This document shows, in pieces, positions 18,060 through 26,071 of a DNA stretch of 64,000 nt; the stretch's first letter is position 1; each line of letters opens with the position of its first letter. The position numbers were made by a program, and so were the translations under genes. Origin of the DNA: AWTP1-13 sp963840445 (GTDB lineage: Bacteria; Pseudomonadota; Alphaproteobacteria; Rhizobiales; Hyphomicrobiaceae); contig CAWIZC010000018.1 of NCBI GenBank assembly GCA_963840445.1, forward strand, positions 310,001 to 374,000, read 5' to 3'. The notes below the pieces were generated by a model. It saw nothing but the letters and a program-made list of their open reading frames with translations, had not been told where the DNA came from and searched no databases.

Positions 18060-19440
18060 ATGCCCACCATCGCCATCGTCGGCCGTCCCAACGTCGGCAA
18101 ATCGACGCTCTTCAATCGCCTGACCGGCAAGCGCACCGCCCTGGTCTCGGACATGCCGGGGTTGACGCGTGATCGTCGCGAAGGCGAGGCCGACGTGTGG
18201 GGGCACAAACTCACGCTCATCGACACGGCCGGTCTCGAGGACGCGGCTGCAGGCTCGATTGCCGCGCGCATGCGTGCGCAGAGCGAGGCCGCGCTGCGCG
18301 CTGCCGATCTCGTGCTGTTCGTGCTGGATGCGCGCGACGGGGTCGTACCGGACGATGCCGCGTTCGCACGCGTGGTGCGCAGCGCGGGCGTGCCCGCCGT
18401 GCTGGTCGCCAACAAGTGCGAAGGCCGCGCCGGTGCCGACGGCTTCTACGAGGCCTTCCAGCTGGGACTGGGCGAGCCGATCGCCATCTCGGCCGAGCAC
18501 GGCGAAGGCATGGGCGACCTGAGCGAGGCGATCCTGGCGGCACTCGGTCTCGAGCCCAAAATGCGGAAGCGGCGCGATCGCGACGACCCCGATGAGGCCG
18601 CCGAGCCGCAAGAGCCCGTGGCGCCCAGCCAGCCCATCCGGGTGGCCATTGTCGGACGGCCGAACGCCGGCAAGTCGACACTCGGTGAACGCATTGCTCG
18701 GCGAGGAGCGCATGATCACCGGTCCCGAACCCGGCCTGACGCGCGATGCGGTGGCGACCGACTTTGAATGGAACGGCAGGCCCGTCCGGCTGTTCGACAC
18801 CGCCGGTCTCAGGCGCAAGGCGCGCATCAGCGAGAAGGCGGAGCAGCTCGCAGCCAGCGACGCCGTGCGCGCCATCCGCTTCGCCGAGGTGGTGGTGCTG
18901 CTGATCGATGCCGAGCGCCCCTTCGAGCATCAGGACCTGACCATTGGCGATCTGGTCGAGGGCGAGGGCCGGGCGCTGGTCGTTGCCGTCAACAAATGGG
19001 ACCTGATGCCCGACAAGCAGAAGAAGCTGAAGGAGCTGCGCGAGACCCTCGACGAGCGGCTGGCGCAGCTGCCGGGCGTTCCCATGGTAGCCATCTCCGC
19101 AGTGGCCGGTCGCGGACTCGACCGGCTGATGCAGGCGGTACTTGGAAGCTACGAGGTGTGGAACCGCCGTGTGTCGACGCCCAACCTCAATCGCTGGCTC
19201 GCGGAGGCGCTGGAGCGGCATGCGCCGCCAGCCTCCAAGGGACGCCGCGTCAAAATCCGGTTCATGACACAGCCCTCCTCGCGACCGCCGACCTTCGTTG
19301 CCTTCTGTTCGCGCCCTGACGCGCTGCCGAAGGCCTATCTGCGTTATCTCACGAACAGCCTGCGCGACGCCTTCGGTCTCCCCGGCGTGCCGATCCGCTT
19401 CAAGCTGCGCAAGGGCGACAATCCGTTCGCGCGCGATTGA
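18060..19440 (+). CDS. der: Ribosome biogenesis GTPase Der (EngA), frame broken by one extra base
   Basis: Der has two tandem GTPase domains and a KH-like C-terminal domain and is needed for 50S assembly. The first domain is intact (GRPNVGKST, DTAGLEDAAAG, ANKCEG). In the second, GRPNAGKST is followed by CTCGGTGAAC at 18681-18690; removing one G of 18684-18685 restores L-V-N-A-L-L-G and a single frame to the stop at 19440 (DTAGLRRKA, NKWDLMP, C-terminal KLRKGDNPFARD). The corrected length is 459 residues, normal for the family. As der is essential in studied bacteria, the break is likelier a consensus error than a real mutation. Confidence 0.88.
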
Positions 19441-19458
19441 CCGATCGACCCCCGACCC

Positions 19459-19484
19459 GGAACAAGGCGCCCGGCTTCAGCGTT
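19459..19484 (+). promoter_or_regulatory. EcfG-type general-stress promoter of the PRC-barrel gene
   Basis: GGAAC at 19459-19463, a 17-base spacer and CGTT at 19481-19484 match the alphaproteobacterial general-stress sigma consensus exactly. It lies 44 bases upstream of the PRC-barrel start codon. Confidence 0.8.
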
Positions 19485-19527
19485 GCACTCCCAAGACAAT
19501 CCTTTTCAGATCAAGGGAGTATAAACC

Positions 19528-19887
19528 ATGGCTAGCGCGACGGCTCACCCCAACCACCAGCTTATCTCGAGCGAGGATGTCGAGGGCGTGAACGTCTACG
19601 ACATGCAAGGCAAGAAGATCGGTGAGATCGATCACCTGATGATCGACAAGATTTCAGGTCGTGTGAGCTATGCCGTGATGAGCTTCGGCGGTTTCATCGG
19701 TCTCGGCCACAGCCACTATCCGCTGCCGTGGGGTGCTCTCAAGTACAACACCAAGCTGAACGGCTTCGAGACCGGCGTGACGGAAGCGCAGCTCAAGGAC
19801 GCGCCGGCCTTCAGCGACAATTCCTGGACCGACAGAAATTGGGAAACCAAGACCCACACTTATTACAACGTCCGTCCCTATTGGTGA
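19528..19887 (+). CDS. PRC-barrel domain protein, predicted stress-regulated
   Basis: A 119-residue soluble protein with one PRC-barrel domain: SSEDVEGVNVYDMQGKKIGE, IDHLMIDKISGRVSYAVMSF, a glycine-rich GGFIGLGHSHYPLPWGALKY and a C-terminal YYNVRPYW. PRC-barrel proteins are small beta-barrels found in RNA-processing and stress contexts; many alphaproteobacterial ones belong to the general stress regulon. It has its own EcfG-type promoter and a downstream hairpin at 19902-19928, so it is probably monocistronic. A GGGAG precedes the ATG. Confidence 0.88.
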   Translation: MASATAHPNHQLISSEDVEGVNVYDMQGKKIGEIDHLMIDKISGRVSYAVMSFGGFIGLGHSHYPLPWGALKYNTKLNGFETGVTEAQLKDAPAFSDNSWTDRNWETKTHTYYNVRPYW

Positions 19888-19901
19888 GGCGGCACGTCCG
19901 G

Positions 19902-19928
19902 GAAAGGGCCCATACAGTGGGCTCTTTC
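19902..19928 (+). terminator. Terminator of the PRC-barrel gene
   Basis: A 10-bp stem with one G-U pair (gaaagggccc / gggctctttc) and a 7-base loop begins 15 bases after the stop codon and is followed by tctccc. The U-tract is weak. Confidence 0.6.
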
Positions 19929-20011
19929 TCCCTTAGAGGGACTTAAATTCTGCAAGCTCAGGCTCTATGTCAGATGATATAGAGCTTCCATCCAACTGCG
20001 TGTAACCCGTC

Positions 20012-20806
20012 ATGCTCGATCTATTGGACCTCATCCTATTGCGGCGCGGCGTCCCCGCTGACGACCGGACGCTGACGTTTCGTCGTATCGACGGCAACCC
20101 GCAGTCGAGGGTGATCTACTTCCTGCCCTGGAACACGCCATTCAACGTGGCCAGGCAGGCCGGCTTCGTTCCGCTCGACTTCCTGGCGGCCTACGAAATG
20201 CCGCGCGGACTGGTCAGCTCCGACCCCGAGATAAGCGTGAAGTCCATCCTCGGCCTTGTCGAGGACGCGCACAAGCTGCTGGAGAGCAAGGCCATCGCGC
20301 CGCACACTGCCGTGCTGATCGGGCTGAGCGTCGGCACCTTTGCTGCAATCTACCTCGCCAACCGCATTGGCGCGCGACTGTGCGCCGTCGCCCCGTCCGA
20401 TCGCGCCGATATGATGATGTGGCAGAGCCCGGCCACACGCATCGTCAAACGGCGGGCGATCCAGAAAGGCCTGCAGCTCGCGCACTACTCGCGCGTAATG
20501 ACCGGCTACCACCCGATCCACAATCTCGCCGGCATCGCCGCCAATAGCGTGTTCGTAATTGGCCGCAAGGATCCGTTCGTGCCCTCGCAACGGCGCGGGG
20601 CCTTGCAGCGCGCGATCGAATTGCAGCTGCCGTCGGCCAAGATCATCAAGCTGGACGCAGGGCATTTCCGGACGCTGCTGCTGAGCGCGCGGCACCAACT
20701 CGCCTTGCTAGGGCTGGCACCGGCGCGCTCGCGCTGGCAGTTGCGCATGCCGGTCGAACTGCCATCCTGGAGGCCGCGCCTGACGGCCCCCGGCGAAAGC
20801 TCATAG
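20012..20806 (+). CDS. Alpha/beta-hydrolase-fold protein
   Basis: A 264-residue cytoplasmic protein. The nucleophile elbow is GLSVGTFA in the middle of the chain, an acidic residue is near GRKDPFVPSQ and the histidine near KLDAGHFRT, giving a plausible Ser-Asp-His triad. I do not recognise a narrower family. The upstream gap contains an inverted repeat gctctat/atagagc (19962-19985), but no stress-type promoter. It is convergent with the small conserved gene at 20845, only 38 bases away. Confidence 0.65.
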   Translation: MLDLLDLILLRRGVPADDRTLTFRRIDGNPQSRVIYFLPWNTPFNVARQAGFVPLDFLAAYEMPRGLVSSDPEISVKSILGLVEDAHKLLESKAIAPHTAVLIGLSVGTFAAIYLANRIGARLCAVAPSDRADMMMWQSPATRIVKRRAIQKGLQLAHYSRVMTGYHPIHNLAGIAANSVFVIGRKDPFVPSQRRGALQRAIELQLPSAKIIKLDAGHFRTLLLSARHQLALLGLAPARSRWQLRMPVELPSWRPRLTAPGESS

Positions 20807-20844
20807 GGCCGGGGCCCGTTCCCGCCCGCTCTCTTCAAACTGTG

Positions 20845-21141
20845 TTACGAAGTCTTGCGGGCGCCATGCTTGGTCGGCGCGCCACTATCATGTCTCGGAT
20901 CGGCCTGCTCGCCGAGGGCGATACGCGCCTCCACAACTTCCGAAAGAAGCGTGGGCTCTCCGCCGCCCATGTTCTCTTCGGACGCCACAGAAAGCCCGCG
21001 GGCCTCAAGCTCCCAGGCGTCCAAAATTGCCAGCTTTTCGTTTCTGTTGAGACGGCGGTCCTGAATGACCTGACGCGGGCGCTGGTAATAGCGTGTCGGG
21101 TTGTGGACGGCCTCTGCGGCAAAGCTCAATGAGCTGACCAT
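20845..21141 (-). CDS. Small conserved alphaproteobacterial protein, predicted stress-regulated
   Basis: A 98-residue protein starting MVSSLSFAAEAVHNPTRYYQ. The central block (RRLNRNEKLAILDAWELEAR, then GGGEPTLLSEVVEA) recurs in many Rhizobiales as an unnamed protein of about 90 residues; I have no function for it. The start at 21141 is supported by GGAGGAAGTA just upstream and by the promoter at 21173-21198; the frame is open to 21246 but that part overlaps the promoter. Confidence 0.75.
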   Translation of the reverse strand: MVSSLSFAAEAVHNPTRYYQRPRQVIQDRRLNRNEKLAILDAWELEARGLSVASEENMGGGEPTLLSEVVEARIALGEQADPRHDSGAPTKHGARKTS

Positions 21142-21172
21142 TACTTCCTCCTCACAATAGTAGAGTGGAGGA

Positions 21173-21198
21173 AACGCGCGACGGGCCGCCGGCGTTCC
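21173..21198 (-). promoter_or_regulatory. EcfG-type general-stress promoter
   Basis: On the minus strand GGAAC (21194-21198), a 17-base spacer and CGTT (21173-21176) match the consensus exactly, 32 bases before the start codon of the small gene at 21141. Confidence 0.8.
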
Positions 21199-21255
21199 AG
21201 GAGAAACACCGCACAGCCCACGCATCACGAATTTTTCATCCCCCAAAGGCCGGCC

Positions 21256-21573
21256 CTATTCCTTATTGTGACTGTCGCCGTCTCCGTTCGTATTAGAGCT
21301 GTTGAGGCGGCGGCTTTGCGAGGCCTGCCCACCCTTGCGGCCGGCTGCGGCTGCCAGGGCCCGATTCTGAGCAAAGCTGCGGTCTTGCGGAGCAACCGAG
21401 CGCCCGCCCTTGCGGCCCGCTTCAGACGCCAGCGCACGATTCTGGGCGAAACTGCGCTTGTCGTTGGGCACATTGGCCCCGCCCTTGCGAGCAATCTCGC
21501 GCTGCTTTTCCTGGTCCATGCCGGCAAAACCACGGGTAGTGCCCGAGCCGGCAGTCCTGATCTCTCGGGACAT
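21256..21573 (-). CDS. KGG-repeat general stress protein
   Basis: A 105-residue hydrophilic protein starting MSREIRTAGSGTTRGFAGMD. It carries repeated KGG units (QREIARKGGANVP, ASEAGRKGGRS, AAAAGRKGGQAS) separated by the repeated SFAQNRALA element, typical of GsiB/con-10-like general stress proteins (PF10685 type), which are largely disordered and may act as hydrophilins. GGAGAAGCTCA gives a good ribosome-binding site for the ATG at 21573; the frame is open upstream to 21780, but that part overlaps ligD and the promoter. Predicted to be induced by the general stress sigma factor. Confidence 0.88.
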   Translation of the reverse strand: MSREIRTAGSGTTRGFAGMDQEKQREIARKGGANVPNDKRSFAQNRALASEAGRKGGRSVAPQDRSFAQNRALAAAAGRKGGQASQSRRLNSSNTNGDGDSHNKE

Positions 21574-21625
21574 TGAGCTTCTCCTGCTGCATCGCCGCCA
21601 AGGCGACAGGCATTGTGAGAAGCTA

Positions 21626-21651
21626 AACAGCCCGTGCGCCGCTTTGGTTCC
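21626..21651 (-). promoter_or_regulatory. EcfG-type general-stress promoter of the KGG gene
   Basis: Minus-strand GGAAC (21647-21651), 17-base spacer and TGTT (21626-21629), one base off CGTT, 53 bases before the KGG start codon. It lies just beyond the ligD stop. Confidence 0.65.
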
Positions 21652-21656
21652 GGCGT

Positions 21657-24188
21657 TCAAGGTAAACGGCGGGCATGCTTGCGCACATCCCGCCAGGGAT
21701 CCTCGCCATGGGCGAGCCGATGCAGTAGATTTGTCACGGTGAAACGGTCGGAATGCAACTCCGGGCCGAGCTCGTCCCAACCGATCGGCGTCGAGACCGT
21801 GGCGCCGGCTCGTGCCCGCGCCGAATAGGCGACAACGGCGGTGGCACCGCGGCCGTTGCGCAGATAATCAAGGAAGATGCGGCCCCGTCGCTGCGCCTTT
21901 GATGCAGTGGCCAGGTACTTGCGCGGGCTGTCGCTCGCCATGGCCTTGGCGAGCCCGTGCGCGAAGTCCTTCACACTGGCCCAGTCGGCATGCGGCTTGA
22001 GGGGGCTGTAGACGTGCAGCCCCTTGCCTCCGGTGGTCTTGACGAAAGCCGCCAACCCCTTCGCCGTGAGGCGGTCGCGCACCTCGATGGCCGCAGCGAT
22101 CACGTCGCTCCAGGCAACCTCGGCGTCGGGATCGAGATCGAAGGTGATGCCATCCGGACGCTCGATGTCGTCCAGCTTGGCGCCCCAGACGTGGATCTCC
22201 AGCACCGAGGCCTGTGTCAGCGCGAGCAGCCCCTCCAGGCTGCGAACGGCGAGCAACTCCTCCCCGCCCTCAGGATCGCGCGCGCGGATGATGCTGTCAG
22301 GGATGCCGTTCCACGCGTGCTTCTGGAAGAAGCAAGCCTCGGTAACGCCGCCCGGACAGCGCACCAGAGCCAGCGGCCGATCGACGACCCAGGGCGAGAT
22401 CCACGGCCAAATTTCTGCGTAGAACTCGGCCAGCCCCTGCTTGGTAATACCGACGTCCGGCCAGAGCACGCGGTCGGGATGGGTCAGGCGCACAGGAAGC
22501 GCCGCGGGGCTTGCGACCTTCTTGGCTTTCCTGCTCATCGCCGGCCTCTCGCGCACGACCTCGGGCGCGGCCTTGTCCGGCCGCAGGCCCTTGAAGACGG
22601 CATGGCGTATGATGTTGTCCGCCGTCCAATTGCGAAACGCTACCTCGACTACGAGCGACGGCTTCACCCAGCGCACGTTTCTGCGAGCTTCGACCGGCGG
22701 GTGGACCGGGAGGGCCGGCGCACTCGTTCGGATCTTCTCCAGGCGTTGCCAAAGATCGCCCGCTATCGCCGCCGAGAAGCCTGAGCCGACCCGGCCCACA
22801 TAGGTGAGCTTGCCTTTGATGTTGGTGGCGAGCGACAGGGAACCGACCGTTCCCCGCTGCGTCGTGGAGGGCACGTAGCCGATCACGACGAACTCCTCGC
22901 TCTCGACGCACTTGGCTTTCGTCCAAGCCTTGGAGCGCCCTGACCGATAGGGCGCGTTCGCGACCTTGGAGACGATGCCTTCCAGGCCCAGGCGCGCGGC
23001 GTGCTTGAGCACCAGGTCGCCGCGGTCGGTGAAATGCTCGCTGTACTTGAGGACGCTGCCCGCCGTGTCTGCCAGCAGCGACTGGAGGGCGCTCTTGCGG
23101 TCCAGCAGCGTCGCGCCACGCAGGTCCTTGCCATCCAGATGCAGCAGGTCGAACGCGTAGTAGGAAAAGCGATCGCTGCGGCCCTCGCTCAAGTCCGCCT
23201 GCAGGGCACTGAAATCCGGCACGCCGTGCTCGGTCTCCACCACCACCTCGCCGTCCAGGAAGGCCGTGACGACCGGCAGGGCGGCGAGTGCTTTGGCGAG
23301 ATTGGCGAACTTGGAGGTCCAGTCGAGCCCGGTGCGGGTCAGCAGCTTGACACGGCCGTGGTCGACGCGGGCCAGCAGCCGATAACCGTCGAACTTCACC
23401 TCGTGCACCCACCGGTCGCCGAGCGGAGGCTTTTCGACGAGGCTGGCGAGCGCCGGCTCGATGAAACCAGGCAGTGCGCCGGGTTTGGCGCCCTTTACAT
23501 CGATGTCGGCACGCTTTGTCGGCGCCGTCGTCTCAGCGCTCGGCGATTTTTTTTTTGCGGGCGCCTTGCCATCATCGGCGACAACCTTGGGCTTGCGCCG
23601 GATGCGCACCTCGCCGCCGGCCACGTCCTCGACCGTGCGTCCGGTCTTGACCGAGCGCGGCTTGGCCTCCAGCAGCTCGGCGTCGCCGTTCGTGGTCGCG
23701 TATTCATCGTCGACCTTGATCAGCAGCCAGTTCTCCTTGCCGCCCTTGTCGCGCCCTCTCATGTGCACGAGGTGCCAGCGACCCTTGAGCTTGCTGCCCT
23801 CCAGCGTGAACTCGAGGTGGCCCTTGGCGAGCTGCTGATGCGGATCACCCTCGGTCGACCAGCGACCGCGATCCCACACGATGACGCTGCCCGCGCCGTA
23901 CTCGCCTGCAGGAATCTTGCCCTCGAACTCGGCATAGTCGAGCGGGTGATCCTCTGTGCGCACAGAGAGGCGCTTGTCAGCGGGCGAGAGACTTGGCCCG
24001 CGCGTGACGGCCCAGCTCTTCAGCACGCCGTCCAGCTCCAGGCGCAGATCATAGTGCAGCCGGCGCGCCGCGTGCTTGTGCACGACGAACAAGTCGCCGG
24101 TGCGCCGCTGCAGCTTGCCGCGCGGTTCCTTGGTGCGTGTGAAATTGCGTTTCTGATGGTAGGCGCGAAGCGATGCGGAGCCCGGCAT
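21657..24188 (-). CDS. ligD: DNA ligase D (PE-ligase-polymerase)
   Basis: An 843-residue multifunctional repair enzyme for non-homologous end joining. Domains in order: 3-prime phosphoesterase (about residues 10-190, with HYDLRLELDGVLKSWAVTRG and PAGEYGAGSVIVWDRG), ATP-dependent ligase (about 225-530, nucleophile lysine in HEVKFDGYR) and primase-polymerase (about 565-843, with FDLDPDAEV carrying the metal-binding aspartates). This PE-LIG-POL order matches Pseudomonas and rhizobial LigD. It follows ku by nine bases in the same operon. It processes, fills and seals ends held by Ku. Confidence 0.97.
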   Translation of the reverse strand: MPGSASLRAYHQKRNFTRTKEPRGKLQRRTGDLFVVHKHAARRLHYDLRLELDGVLKSWAVTRGPSLSPADKRLSVRTEDHPLDYAEFEGKIPAGEYGAGSVIVWDRGRWSTEGDPHQQLAKGHLEFTLEGSKLKGRWHLVHMRGRDKGGKENWLLIKVDDEYATTNGDAELLEAKPRSVKTGRTVEDVAGGEVRIRRKPKVVADDGKAPAKKKSPSAETTAPTKRADIDVKGAKPGALPGFIEPALASLVEKPPLGDRWVHEVKFDGYRLLARVDHGRVKLLTRTGLDWTSKFANLAKALAALPVVTAFLDGEVVVETEHGVPDFSALQADLSEGRSDRFSYYAFDLLHLDGKDLRGATLLDRKSALQSLLADTAGSVLKYSEHFTDRGDLVLKHAARLGLEGIVSKVANAPYRSGRSKAWTKAKCVESEEFVVIGYVPSTTQRGTVGSLSLATNIKGKLTYVGRVGSGFSAAIAGDLWQRLEKIRTSAPALPVHPPVEARRNVRWVKPSLVVEVAFRNWTADNIIRHAVFKGLRPDKAAPEVVRERPAMSRKAKKVASPAALPVRLTHPDRVLWPDVGITKQGLAEFYAEIWPWISPWVVDRPLALVRCPGGVTEACFFQKHAWNGIPDSIIRARDPEGGEELLAVRSLEGLLALTQASVLEIHVWGAKLDDIERPDGITFDLDPDAEVAWSDVIAAAIEVRDRLTAKGLAAFVKTTGGKGLHVYSPLKPHADWASVKDFAHGLAKAMASDSPRKYLATASKAQRRGRIFLDYLRNGRGATAVVAYSARARAGATVSTPIGWDELGPELHSDRFTVTNLLHRLAHGEDPWRDVRKHARRLP

Positions 24189-24197
24189 GGACTTAAC

Positions 24198-25052
24198 TTA
24201 GCCAGTCTTGCGAGCGCGCGTCTTCCCCTTCGCCTTGCCAGTCGTCGTCGAGGACGGCTTTTTGGCGGGTGCTGCCTTGTCGGCATCGACGCTGCGACGC
24301 AGGGCATCCATCAGGCTGATGACGTTGGCCTGACGATGGGTCGGCTGCGGCTTGATGGGCGTGCCCTTCTGCTTGGCGCGGATCAGCTCGATCAAGGCAT
24401 TCTCGTAGCGATCCTCGAACTCGCCAGGCTCGAACTTGCCGGTCATCTTTTTGATGATGTGCTTGGCGAGATCGGCCATCTCGACCGGAATGTCGATGTC
24501 CGGGATTTCCTCGAAGTAGCCGCTCTCCTGGTTGACCTCGTTGGCGTAGTGCAAGCTGAAGCCAACCAAGCCCTTGCCGCGCGGTTCCAGCATCAGCAGT
24601 CGCTCACGGCGAAACAGCACGACGCGGGCGATGCCGACCATCTTCTCGGCCCGCATCGCCTCGCGGATGACGGCGAACGCTTCCTCGCCGACGCGATCAG
24701 TGGGGGCGAGATAGTACGGTGTGTCGAAGTAGAGCTCGTTGATCTGCGCCCGTGGCACGAAGCGCTCGATGTCGATGGTGTGATTGCTCTCCAGCTGGAC
24801 CGACTTCAGCTCGTCGTCCTCGATGGTGATGTACTCGTTCTTGGCGGTCTCGTAGCCCTTGACCTGATCCTCACCCTCGACGGGCGCACCGGTCGCCTCA
24901 TCAACGAATTGGCGCCGCACGCGATTGCCGGTCGCGCGGTTGAGGGTGCGGAAGGTGACGCGCTCTGAGGTGCTGGTGGCCGGATATAGCGCGACGGCGC
25001 AGGAGACGAGCGAGAGCTTCAGGTATCCCTTCCAACTGGGCCGGGGCGCCAT
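24198..25052 (-). CDS. ku: Ku homodimeric end-binding protein
   Basis: A 284-residue bacterial Ku starting MAPRPSWKGYLKLSLVSCAV, which forms a ring on DNA double-strand ends and recruits LigD. Core Ku features include TLNRATGNRVRRQFVDEATG, ERFVPRAQINELYFDTPYYL and GIARVVLFRRERLLMLEP. The tail after about residue 240 is lysine-rich (KAKGKTRARKTG), as expected for DNA binding by bacterial Ku. The start at 25052 was preferred because the upstream 23 in-frame residues are not Ku-like and TAGGAGTACGTAC lies just before it. A general-stress promoter motif precedes it. Confidence 0.97.
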   Translation of the reverse strand: MAPRPSWKGYLKLSLVSCAVALYPATSTSERVTFRTLNRATGNRVRRQFVDEATGAPVEGEDQVKGYETAKNEYITIEDDELKSVQLESNHTIDIERFVPRAQINELYFDTPYYLAPTDRVGEEAFAVIREAMRAEKMVGIARVVLFRRERLLMLEPRGKGLVGFSLHYANEVNQESGYFEEIPDIDIPVEMADLAKHIIKKMTGKFEPGEFEDRYENALIELIRAKQKGTPIKPQPTHRQANVISLMDALRRSVDADKAAPAKKPSSTTTGKAKGKTRARKTG

Positions 25053-25110
25053 GTACGTACTCCTACAACCAAAGAGGGCGGCCTCTGTTAGGGAAACCCT
25101 ACAGAGCCTG

Positions 25111-25136
25111 AACGTTAGCAAAGTTCACGGTGTTCC
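25111..25136 (-). promoter_or_regulatory. EcfG-type general-stress promoter of ku-ligD
   Basis: Minus-strand GGAAC (25132-25136), 17-base spacer and CGTT (25111-25114), an exact consensus match, 59 bases before the Ku start codon. Confidence 0.8.
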
Positions 25137-25220
25137 GCGAACCGCACGTTGTGTCGGATGAGGAATTCGCGCGCCCCTCGCCTGAGCGATGATGGTCGCA
25201 TGACAGCGTTAACAGAACGC

Positions 25221-25260
25221 AAAAAAGCAATGACCCGCGGCTTGGGGGAACCGCGGGTCA
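25221..25260 (-). terminator. Intrinsic terminator after the nepR operon
   Basis: Read on the minus strand, a perfect 10-bp stem (tgacccgcgg/ccgcgggtca, 25231-25260, loop 10) is followed by TTGCTTTTTT. It ends transcripts coming from nepR and the small membrane protein and insulates ku. Confidence 0.8.
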
Positions 25261-25405
25261 AGCGCGACTGGCGCGTGAGGGAAGCAGAAGGGGGGTTCTG
25301 CGCGCCCGTCTGGAAGTAAAACGCCGACACCAATTCGGGGTTCCTAACTTTTTTTGCGCGGTGTCGATTTTTTTGAACCGCGTTAAGTTCACCCGCCGGT
25401 ATGGT

Positions 25406-25567
25406 TCAAGCGTGGCCTAGGACGGCAGGCGCCAGCGAAGCCCAGTGGTCGAAGGCCAGCGCCAGCACAACGGCCGCGCCGACACCCAGCACAGACAGGC
25501 CGCTGACAACCGACGCCAGCCAGACGACCTCGCGAAACTCTGACATCCACGCGCTTCGGGGACTCAT
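25406..25567 (-). CDS. Small membrane protein in the nepR transcript
   Basis: A 53-residue ORF starting MSPRSAWMSEFREVVWLASV, with one hydrophobic helix (VVSGLSVLGVGAAVVLALAF) and a short C-terminus HWASLAPAVLGHA. GGAG lies eight bases upstream of the ATG. It sits 79 bases after nepR and before a strong terminator, in the slot where many alphaproteobacteria encode the stress sigma factor EcfG. Function unknown; an EcfG-coupled membrane peptide is a guess. Confidence 0.65.
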   Translation of the reverse strand: MSPRSAWMSEFREVVWLASVVSGLSVLGVGAAVVLALAFDHWASLAPAVLGHA

Positions 25568-25646
25568 CGGACGCACTCCAACAAAGGAAGGTTTGCCCGA
25601 CAACCAGGCGCGCGCGGTTTGGTTCCGGCAAGCCAAGGCCCTGCGA

Positions 25647-25925
25647 CTACTTGGACTTCCGCGGCCTGGCTTTGGCTGGCGCCGACTTGGATGGGGAGGG
25701 CTCGACCGGATCCGGCTGGGGCTTTCCCGAATGCTTCTGCTCAAGTTCCGCGAGAAGCTTAACGAACTTGTCGGGGATCGGCTGCGTCGTGACCTCGTCG
25801 AACATCTCTTTGAGGCGGTGGCCGACATGCTCATGCACCGGGAAGGGCTTGCCGCTTTCGCCCTCGCCTCCCGATGCCGCGCCCTTGCTTGCCGCCGGCG
25901 GCCGTTGTTCGCCCCGTTTGCCCAT
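25647..25925 (-). CDS. nepR: NepR, anti-sigma factor of the general stress response
   Basis: A 92-residue protein starting MGKRGEQRPPAASKGAASGG. The NepR core is VHEHVGHRLKEMFDEVTTQP followed by IPDKFVKLLAELE, the two helices that bind either the sigma factor EcfG or the sigma-like domain of PhyR. The N-terminus is glycine/serine-rich and the C-terminus basic (SAPAKARPRKSK), as usual for NepR. It is divergent from phyR, sharing a 146-base control region. The open frame continues upstream to 26063, but the family match begins near 25925. In unstressed cells it sequesters EcfG; phosphorylated PhyR removes it. Confidence 0.88.
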   Translation of the reverse strand: MGKRGEQRPPAASKGAASGGEGESGKPFPVHEHVGHRLKEMFDEVTTQPIPDKFVKLLAELEQKHSGKPQPDPVEPSPSKSAPAKARPRKSK

Positions 25926-25976
25926 CGCGCCTTTGATATGTGACGTGAATGGCTTACATATGGCCCAACGAACTTC

Positions 25977-26003
25977 AACGCTCAACAGCGCAAATGTCGT
26001 TCT
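25977..26003 (-). promoter_or_regulatory. Possible autoregulated nepR promoter
   Basis: Minus strand AGAAC (25999-26003), 18-base spacer, CGTT (25977-25980). One mismatch in the -35 element and a spacer one base longer than the others make this a weak candidate. Confidence 0.35.
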
Positions 26004-26071
26004 AAGACCATCCAAATGGTCAGGGAGGCGTCCTGCCGTTGCGCCAGAGCTAGACGGGCCCATTTTTCCAC

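Noticed and set aside
23001..24968. A 655-codon open frame antisense to ligD and ku
   Set aside because: Same cause; ligD and ku have unambiguous domains on the minus strand.
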